A stretch of 11,558 nucleotides of DNA, from positions 1 through 11,558 of the forward strand of contig JANQEF010000288.1 in assembly GCA_028278465.1 (NCBI GenBank), written 5' to 3'. The notes beneath the pieces were generated by a model that was not told where the DNA came from, did not search any database, and saw only the letters and a list, made by a program, of their open reading frames with translations. Source of the DNA: Dehalococcoidia bacterium. Its GTDB lineage: Bacteria > Chloroflexota > Dehalococcoidia > Lucifugimonadales > Lucifugimonadaceae. Positions 6,888 through 11,558 of the stretch are shown here, piece after piece; position 1 is the first letter of the stretch; each line of letters starts with the position of its first letter. The position numbers and the translations under genes were made by a program.

Positions 6888-7850
6888 TCAGTACTGTTTC
6901 GCCTTGTCCACCACATTGATGAGCGGCTGACCGCCAATATACCGGGCAAGGTTCTCCTCGAAGATCTCGAACGTGCGCCGGTCCAGAAGGATCTTCTCGG
7001 CGTTGCCCGCGATATGCGGCGTGATGATGAGGTTCGGGACGTCCCACAGTTCGCTGTCAGGCGGATGCGGCTCCGGGTCGACGCTGTCCAACGCCGCGCC
7101 GGCGATGACGCCGCTCCTTAGCGCTTCGGCGAGCGCGGCGTTGTCGAAGACGCGGCCGCGGGAGGTGACGACAAGCCGCGCCGATCTGCGCATCATCCCG
7201 AACTCGTTCTTGCCGAGCATCTGTGCGTTGGCTTCTGAGTAAGGCGCAGTGACGACGACGTAGTCAGACTCTTTCAGCAGGTCCGGCAGCCGGTCGAGCG
7301 GCCAGACAAATTCGACCGTCGGATCGCCGTCCACGGGCTCGCGGTCAACGGCGATCACCCTCATGCCCATCGCTTTGCATCGCCACGCGGTCTCCCGGCC
7401 TGACTTGCCGAAGCCGATGATGCCGGCCGTCTTGTCGCCGAGATACTCGACCTCCTCAAGCGCGCCGCCCTGGTCCCAGCGGCGGTCCGCCTTGTCCTGC
7501 CAGAAGCGCGGGAACTGGCGGGCCAGCGCCAGCATCATCGCCAGCGCGTGCTCGCCGATCATCGGAGCTCCGGCGCCGCGGGCATTGGTGACAGTCACAT
7601 CGCCGTCGGCCACCTGTGGCACTGGCCCGAACAGCCCTTCCATCCCGGCGTCCAGCGTCTGGATCCACTTCAGGTCCGATGCGGAGTCGAACTGGTGGCT
7701 GGTTGGATAGCCGAACAACGCCTCGGCGTCCCGGATCTGCTCTGTGGCCTCAGCCTCAGAAGTGGAGACCACCAGTTCGATCTGCGGATGCCGCGTGCGC
7801 AGAGCATCGCAGAACTGCGCCGCCCAGTCGGGGAGAACCAGGACTTTCAT
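6888..7850 (-). CDS. NAD-dependent D-2-hydroxyacid dehydrogenase
   Basis: A 320-residue oxidoreductase of the D-isomer-specific 2-hydroxyacid dehydrogenase family, which interconverts 2-keto and D-2-hydroxy acids (glyoxylate/hydroxypyruvate reductase-like). The cofactor motif is GFGKSG (146-151), followed by D169 at the end of the second strand, favouring NAD over NADP. The catalytic Arg-Glu-His triad is complete: R231 (TSRGRVFD), E260 (SVDPEP) and H279 (TPHIAG). The N-terminal substrate domain is about 1-98, the nucleotide domain about 99-283, and the C-terminal helix returns to the first domain. AAAAGG at 7859-7864 lies 8 nt before the ATG. It starts 36 bp after the PF04734-like hydrolase gene and precedes GH4, so it most likely reduces or oxidises a product of the same pathway. 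The substrate is unknown. Confidence 0.9.
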   Translation of the reverse strand: MKVLVLPDWAAQFCDALRTRHPQIELVVSTSEAEATEQIRDAEALFGYPTSHQFDSASDLKWIQTLDAGMEGLFGPVPQVADGDVTVTNARGAGAPMIGEHALAMMLALARQFPRFWQDKADRRWDQGGALEEVEYLGDKTAGIIGFGKSGRETAWRCKAMGMRVIAVDREPVDGDPTVEFVWPLDRLPDLLKESDYVVVTAPYSEANAQMLGKNEFGMMRRSARLVVTSRGRVFDNAALAEALRSGVIAGAALDSVDPEPHPPDSELWDVPNLIITPHIAGNAEKILLDRRTFEIFEENLARYIGGQPLINVVDKAKQY

Positions 7851-7886
7851 TCATCGCACCTTTTCGTTAGTTCGAAGCGAGCCAGC

Positions 7887-9233
7887 TCACACCGACTTCG
7901 CCAGCTTGATGGCGGCCTCGACCAGCATCTCCCCGGCCTCCGGGGCGAACGGGCTGGTCGTCGTGCCATACAAGCGGCGGAACCGCTTCATGTCAACAAG
8001 CTCGTCGATCGGCACTCCGGACAGTTCTTCGTACGGCTGGCGAGTCGAGACGTAGCCGATGTACTCGGAGCTGTAGCTCGCGACCCACGGCCGTGAGTCG
8101 GGCACGGCGTCCTTGATAGCCAGCCCGAGCTCGTTGAACATCTCACCGGGATGCGCGCTGATCACGAGGTCGCCGATGCGCAATGCCTGCACTTTGATCG
8201 GGACCGAGGGCAGCGACTGGTTGCGGGCGAGGCTGAGTTCGTTTCGGCCGTTGCCGTACAGCTCCGGGTGGCGCTCGGCGGCGTTCGCGGTAGTCGTTCC
8301 CTCCGGCCACACGTCACCGCCGTACGGTCCGAGTTCTGACGTGAGTCTCCGGTGCAGCTGCTCAGCGGCCTCGACTGTCCACGTAACCGTCCTGCGAGGA
8401 AGCTCAAGCGGAGTTGAGACAGTCGCAAGCTTGATATCGTCCGTCAGTTCGATGGCGATAGACGTTCGCAACGCCTCCCGGGCGATCGCCTCGCCGAAAG
8501 CGGCCGTGTCCTCGTGCGTGTGCAGGTGCTTCGACTCCAGGTTTCCGAACCACCAGTCGAAAGGATGGATGTCGCCCGCCGCGCCCTGCAGGTGAATCGC
8601 CATCGACCCTTCGTCGATCTCCTCGATCGTCGACGAGAGCTCGCCTGAGAAGTCGCCCGACCACTCCAGGTACTGGCCGCCGTCGCATACGCCGTGCGCG
8701 GCGAAGCTCACCACACGCGCTACCGACGTGCCGTCCGGCTCATCGACCCGCAGAACGCCGACCTCCTCGTCGACCGGACGATCACGGTACTGCCGGTTGA
8801 CCGTCCAGCCCGAAAGACTGCCGCTGGCATGTCCTGCCCGCGCCGGACGCATAGCGTGCAGGGTCTCGTAAACAGTTCCCGCGATGAGGTCGGCCAGGTA
8901 AGCGGCGTAGGTCTTCCACTCCGGAGAGACTCCGAGCAGAATGTCCGGCGCCGTGTGGTTGTGTGTCGAGTTGACGAGCAAAGACTCGGCCGGGATCCCG
9001 CACAGGTCGCGTACCCGGCGCTGGATGTCCCGCATCGTCTCATTAGGTATGCCGCACACCTCAAGCGAAACTATGGCGATGCGACTCTCGTCGTTATCGA
9101 GGACCAGCGCGCGGGCGAACAGGTCGCGGTAGACGCCGGTCGATCTGCCCTGCCGCAGACCCCACTGCCCCATCCGATAGCCGATCGGCGGGGTGATCAC
9201 CGTCTTCGCTGTGCCCGCAGTCAGCTCCGGCAT
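7887..9233 (-). CDS. Neutral/alkaline ceramidase-like hydrolase (PF04734-like), metal-competent paralogue
   Basis: A 448-residue protein of the neutral/alkaline non-lysosomal ceramidase N-terminal family. True ceramidases are secreted zinc amidases; this shorter protein has no signal peptide or C-terminal domain and belongs to the uncharacterised cytosolic relatives. Family features: ITPPIGY (13-19), NSTHNHTAPD (88-97; H91 and H93 as probable zinc ligands), FAAHG (177-181; H180), SGDFSG (192-197), LQGAAGDIHPF (215-225), SAHPGEMFNELG (359-370; E364) and GYVSTRQPYE (393-402). I start at the ATG at 9233 because AGAGG (9240-9244) lies 6 nt before it and the protein then begins directly at the conserved first strand. 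A longer frame from 9317 would overlap the preceding gene by 59 bp and add 28 unrelated residues. It follows its degenerate paralogue after 25 bp. Amide hydrolysis is inferred from the family; the substrate is unknown. Confidence 0.85.
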   Translation of the reverse strand: MPELTAGTAKTVITPPIGYRMGQWGLRQGRSTGVYRDLFARALVLDNDESRIAIVSLEVCGIPNETMRDIQRRVRDLCGIPAESLLVNSTHNHTAPDILLGVSPEWKTYAAYLADLIAGTVYETLHAMRPARAGHASGSLSGWTVNRQYRDRPVDEEVGVLRVDEPDGTSVARVVSFAAHGVCDGGQYLEWSGDFSGELSSTIEEIDEGSMAIHLQGAAGDIHPFDWWFGNLESKHLHTHEDTAAFGEAIAREALRTSIAIELTDDIKLATVSTPLELPRRTVTWTVEAAEQLHRRLTSELGPYGGDVWPEGTTTANAAERHPELYGNGRNELSLARNQSLPSVPIKVQALRIGDLVISAHPGEMFNELGLAIKDAVPDSRPWVASYSSEYIGYVSTRQPYEELSGVPIDELVDMKRFRRLYGTTTSPFAPEAGEMLVEAAIKLAKSV

Positions 9234-9258
9234 CCGGCACCTCTTTTTGCTGCTGATC

Positions 9259-10347
9259 TCATCGAGCGCCCGCCGAACGGGCGATCTCCAGCACATCCAG
9301 TTCGAGATCGACATCAAGCTCTTCGCCAGTCTCGGCAGGAAGCCCGGCCACGTTCGTCGAGACGATCACCTTCGAACGCGGCATCGCCTTGCGCAGGTGC
9401 CTGGCGAAGGTCGATGGCTGCGGCCGGTCGACACCTATGCAGACGAGGTCGCCAACGCGGAGGACGCGCACGCCTCTGTCGTCGTCAGCAGCTGCCTCGA
9501 CGGAGACGTTTCGCCTGTGGTCAATGTTCTTCGCAACGGTTGATACCTGCGTCGCCAGCAGCAAGCCCAGCGCCTGCACATCCTGCGCCGTCCGGTTGGC
9601 ATGGCTGCGGTCCTCGTTGCCGCGATACCAGTTGTATGGCCGTACGTCGGCGTCGGAGCCGCGGGCGAACGCCGCGATGCCGCCACCCGCCTGCTCAAGC
9701 GCCCAGCTGGCGTAAGCGGGGAAGTCTCCCGTCCACCTGCCGTCGTCTCCCCTGATCATTGCCGGACACGAAAACGAGAACAGCTGGCCGATGCCTTCGC
9801 CTTTCGAAGTGGTGACAGAGCACACGGCCACAGCTTCGTCCGGCTCTTCGCCCGGCCCGCTTACGCCGGTGGTCACGTCGGTCAGCTTTCCCGAGTTGAC
9901 GCCCATCGCCGCCGATTGCATTGAGCTGGATGCGAGCGCCGCCGCGCCGCCGCAGACCTCCGGGAGATAGGACAGGTAGTTGCCGTAGCGCGGGTCGTCG
10001 CACGCGTCCGACCACGTCGGCGGCGAAGTCCCGTTGCCCGTGCAGGTGAGCCATACGAACGGAGCGTATGTGCTACAGGATTCGGCAATGGCGTCGCGAA
10101 TCTTCGACTGCAACGCAGGCGCGATCCCCCAGACATCAAGGGAGCAGATAGCGACTCGCCGTGCCTCGGCCTCGAACAGCAGCACCCGGACGAGCAGGTC
10201 GTCGTCGATGCCCGTCGTTGGAGTCGGGTCGAACTCCGGGCCACAGACCTTGAACCCGACGGGTGGAGTTATCGTCGCCCTGCCAGCGCCCGCGCGCAGC
10301 AGCCCATCGTCGCCAGCTCGGAATGGCGGGCTCGCCTCAGGTGGCAA
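9259..10347 (-). CDS. PF04734 (ceramidase-like) paralogue lacking the metal ligands, probable pseudoenzyme
   Basis: A 362-residue protein that aligns along most of its length with the next gene: ITPPVGF (26-32) with ITPPIGY, RWTGDFP (204-210) with EWSGDFS, DADVRPYNWYRGN (232-244) with GDIHPFDWWFGN, LRVGDLV (296-302) with LRIGDLV. Every expected metal ligand is missing: the THNH histidines are G104 and G106 (TCTGNGTSPP), H180 is replaced by P195, and the Glu of HPGE by P309. The C-terminal YE region is absent. The frame is intact from end to end, so it is not a frameshifted relic. The TTG start at 10347 is backed by GGGAG located inside the end of the VOC gene, 6 nt upstream, and the gene starts 3 bp after the VOC stop, implying coupling. 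I infer a structural or regulatory partner of the intact paralogue. A different chemistry is the alternative. Confidence 0.75.
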   Translation of the reverse strand: MPPEASPPFRAGDDGLLRAGAGRATITPPVGFKVCGPEFDPTPTTGIDDDLLVRVLLFEAEARRVAICSLDVWGIAPALQSKIRDAIAESCSTYAPFVWLTCTGNGTSPPTWSDACDDPRYGNYLSYLPEVCGGAAALASSSMQSAAMGVNSGKLTDVTTGVSGPGEEPDEAVAVCSVTTSKGEGIGQLFSFSCPAMIRGDDGRWTGDFPAYASWALEQAGGGIAAFARGSDADVRPYNWYRGNEDRSHANRTAQDVQALGLLLATQVSTVAKNIDHRRNVSVEAAADDDRGVRVLRVGDLVCIGVDRPQPSTFARHLRKAMPRSKVIVSTNVAGLPAETGEELDVDLELDVLEIARSAGAR

Positions 10348-10350
10348 CCG

Positions 10351-10746
10351 TCACTCCCAGTTCTTGAACGTGCCGGCGCCGGTCTTCCGAGCCATCTGCA
10401 CCTGCACGCCGTCCGGGTCGTAGCAGTTCGATATCGTGCGTCCAGACTGCTGGTTCTCGAACGGCTCGAAAAGGAACTCCACGCCGCCAAGCATCTGGAT
10501 CTCCTTCGTGGCGTCCTTCGGGTCCTCTACCGCGAAGGCGAAGTGGTCTATGCCCGTCTGCTGGCCCTCTTCTGCCTGGTGAAGCTCGATGCGCACCGGG
10601 TGCTCATCGTCATTGTTGAACATAAACACCGTCTGGCCGTTGTCGACAGTCCCTTCCGGAGACATGCCGAACTTCCTGTAAAACTCGATGGAGGCCGAAA
10701 GGTCGCTGACCACGATGTCGATGTGGTCCACGCCGAGAAATCTCAT
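10351..10746 (-). CDS. VOC (glyoxalase/dioxygenase-like) family protein
   Basis: A 131-residue vicinal-oxygen-chelate protein with two beta-alpha-beta-beta-beta modules (about 4-57 and 65-119). Metal-ligand positions: H8 (VDHIDIVV), E54 (RIELHQ) and H68 (IDHFAFAV). The fourth position, normally Glu near the end of module two (DPDGxxxE), is Q117 in DPDGVQVQM. Gln or Glu can ligate metal in this superfamily, so catalysis is possible but not assured. Such proteins include lyases, epimerases, dioxygenases and resistance proteins, and the specific role cannot be deduced. AGGAG at 10753-10757 lies 6 nt before the ATG. As first gene of the five-gene operon it is nearly fused to the next gene (3 bp gap), suggesting an isomerase or binding role in that pathway. 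Confidence 0.85.
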   Translation of the reverse strand: MRFLGVDHIDIVVSDLSASIEFYRKFGMSPEGTVDNGQTVFMFNNDDEHPVRIELHQAEEGQQTGIDHFAFAVEDPKDATKEIQMLGGVEFLFEPFENQQSGRTISNCYDPDGVQVQMARKTGAGTFKNWE

Positions 10747-10801
10747 CTGAATCTCCTGTCAAGATGCGCGTTTGCTGGAGCTGCGCGGGCCGCGTCCGCC
10801 G

Positions 10802-10807
10802 ATGATA
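10802..10807 (-). promoter_or_regulatory. Candidate -10 element of the five-gene operon
   Basis: On the minus strand TATCAT (five of six matches to TATAAT) lies about 55 bp before the VOC start codon, in the 114-bp gap between the operon and the divergent lactonase gene. Transcription would begin near 10795, giving a leader of about 50 nt. No good -35 hexamer is seen 16-18 bp upstream, so an activator would be needed if this is the promoter. Confidence 0.25.
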
Positions 10808-10832
10808 CTCTGCGCACCGCTCCGGTTCCGAC

Positions 10833-10843
10833 TGTCCAGGACA
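10833..10843. promoter_or_regulatory. Short palindrome in the divergent gap
   Basis: TGTCC and GGACA form a perfect 5-bp dyad around a single central A, 17 bp upstream of the lactonase start codon. It could be an operator half-site pair serving both divergent units, but a palindrome this short can arise by chance. Confidence 0.15.
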
Positions 10844-10860
10844 AAGCAGGCAGGGCGAAG

Positions 10861-11558
10861 ATGCCAGACCAGGTAGAGATACTTTCCAAAGAGTTCGAGT
10901 CGCTGCTCGGGAGCGAGCGTGAGTTAACGCAGGTCGCGACGGGCATGGCGTTCTGCGAGGGCACGCACTGGGTTGAGCAGGGCAAGTTCCTGGTGTGGAG
11001 CGACATCCCGAACAACCGCATCATGCGGTGGTCCGAAGCGGACGGCGTCTCCGTTTTCCGGGAGCCGTGCGGCAACACAAACGGCCACACCACAGACCTC
11101 GAAGGCCGAATCCTCTCATGCGAGACCAGCGGCCGCAGGGTCAGCAGGACCGAACACGACGGAAGCGTCGTGACGCTGGTCGACAGGTATCGCGGCGGCA
11201 GGCTCACCTCGCCGAACGACATCGCGGTGAAGTCTGACGGCTCGGTGTGGTTCACCGATCCTGACTACGGCGCGCTGCACCCGGAGCTCGGGCACGGCAA
11301 AGGGCCGGAGCAGGACCGCAACCGGCTTTACAGGCTCGTTCCGGAGACGGGCGAGCTGACCGCGGTGTGTGAGGAGTTCGACAAGCCGAACGGCATCGCT
11401 TTCTCGCCTGACGAGAGCGTTCTCTACGTAGGCGACACAGGACGCACGCACGGAGAGTTCAGGCCGCACAGGGTGATGGCGTTCGATGTGAACGGCGACG
11501 AGCTGGCCAACCCGCGAGTGTTCGCCGACGTCGATCCGTGGGTGCCGGACGGGATGCG
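10861..11558 (+). CDS. SMP-30/gluconolactonase-like protein, C-terminus outside window
   Basis: Open from the ATG at 10861 to the right edge (232 complete codons; full-length members have about 290-310). This six-bladed propeller family hydrolyses sugar lactones to sugar acids using a bound divalent metal. Signatures in order: E33 (FCEGTHWV, metal ligand at the first blade), GNTNGHT (71-77), SPNDIAV (117-123; N119), FTDPDYG (131-137), KPNGIAFSPDE (175-185; N177), LYVGDTG (188-194), and VPDGM (228-232), whose D230 matches the catalytic/metal Asp. AGGG at 10852-10855 lies 5 nt before the ATG. No signal peptide is seen, so it is probably cytosolic. It is transcribed divergently from the five-gene operon, across 114 bp, and may share its control. 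Its substrate could be an aldonolactone or uronolactone. Confidence 0.88.
   Translation, partial: MPDQVEILSKEFESLLGSERELTQVATGMAFCEGTHWVEQGKFLVWSDIPNNRIMRWSEADGVSVFREPCGNTNGHTTDLEGRILSCETSGRRVSRTEHDGSVVTLVDRYRGGRLTSPNDIAVKSDGSVWFTDPDYGALHPELGHGKGPEQDRNRLYRLVPETGELTAVCEEFDKPNGIAFSPDESVLYVGDTGRTHGEFRPHRVMAFDVNGDELANPRVFADVDPWVPDGM

Noticed and set aside
9234..9317. 28-residue N-terminal extension of the PF04734-like hydrolase
   Set aside because: It overlaps the preceding gene, while a good AGAGG ribosome-binding site precedes the ATG at 9233.
8694..9755. 353-codon open frame on the plus strand
   Set aside because: It runs antisense across both PF04734-like genes, and its C-terminal half is Arg/Pro/Ser-rich low-complexity sequence typical of shadow frames.
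9259..10347. Frameshifted pseudogene of the ceramidase-like enzyme
   Set aside because: Similarity to the paralogue continues in a single frame from the ITPP strand to the LRVGDLV region, and start and stop signals are normal.
10755..10763. TTGACA on the minus strand as a -35 for the operon
   Set aside because: It lies only a few bases before the VOC ribosome-binding site and its matching -10 would fall inside the coding region.
10743..11255. 170-codon open frame on the minus strand before the VOC gene
   Set aside because: It is antisense to the clearly coding SMP-30-like gene, has no family motif and would overlap the VOC start.

Overview
The window is GC-rich, tightly packed bacterial DNA with no RNA genes, mobile elements or CRISPR. 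It holds eleven protein genes, two of them cut by the window edges, and nearly all are enzymes of small-molecule catabolism: an enolase-superfamily sugar-acid dehydratase-like enzyme, a creatininase-family amidohydrolase, a GH4 glycosidase, a D-2-hydroxyacid dehydrogenase, two ceramidase-family (PF04734-like) proteins, a VOC protein and an SMP-30/gluconolactonase-like lactonase. This mix resembles the expanded organic-acid and sugar-acid gene sets of Chloroflexota, in particular the marine SAR202 / Dehalococcoidia relatives. That assignment is inferred from gene content; the window holds no phylogenetic marker.

Layout. Left edge (1-767, minus strand): a HAD-IB phosphatase followed 8 bp later by the N-terminus of a small membrane protein. 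Positions 768-904 form a divergent control region containing a long inverted repeat. It leads into the enolase-superfamily gene on the plus strand (905-2053), which ends in a probable intrinsic terminator. Positions 2123-4507 (minus) encode a large exported two-part beta-propeller protein: a choice-of-anchor-I-like half, a phytase/esterase-like half and a C-terminal tail of almost pure Asp/Glu. Its divergent partner is a creatininase-family amidohydrolase (4678-5529, plus). The 170 bp between them carries a tandem repeat, a promoter candidate and a hairpin.

The right half is a probable five-gene minus-strand operon, in transcription order VOC protein (10746) > PF04734-like protein lacking every metal ligand (10347) > PF04734-like protein keeping the ligands (9233) > D-2-hydroxyacid dehydrogenase (7850) > GH4 alpha-glycosidase (6826, ending 5537). 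Gaps are 3, 25, 36 and 61 bp. None of the five has a signal peptide, so the pathway appears cytosolic. Divergent to the operon, across 114 bp, runs an SMP-30/gluconolactonase-like gene that leaves the window at 11558.

How the genes may work together (inference): GH4 would release a sugar from a small glycoside, the lactonase and dehydratase would act on sugar lactones and acids, and the dehydrogenase would reduce or oxidise a 2-keto/2-hydroxy acid. The two amide-hydrolase-type families (creatininase and ceramidase-like) suggest an amide or N-acyl bond in the substrate. The most unusual item is the adjacent pair of one apparently metal-competent and one metal-ligand-free PF04734 paralogue, which looks like a catalytic subunit with a pseudoenzyme partner. 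No transporter or regulator gene lies in the window.
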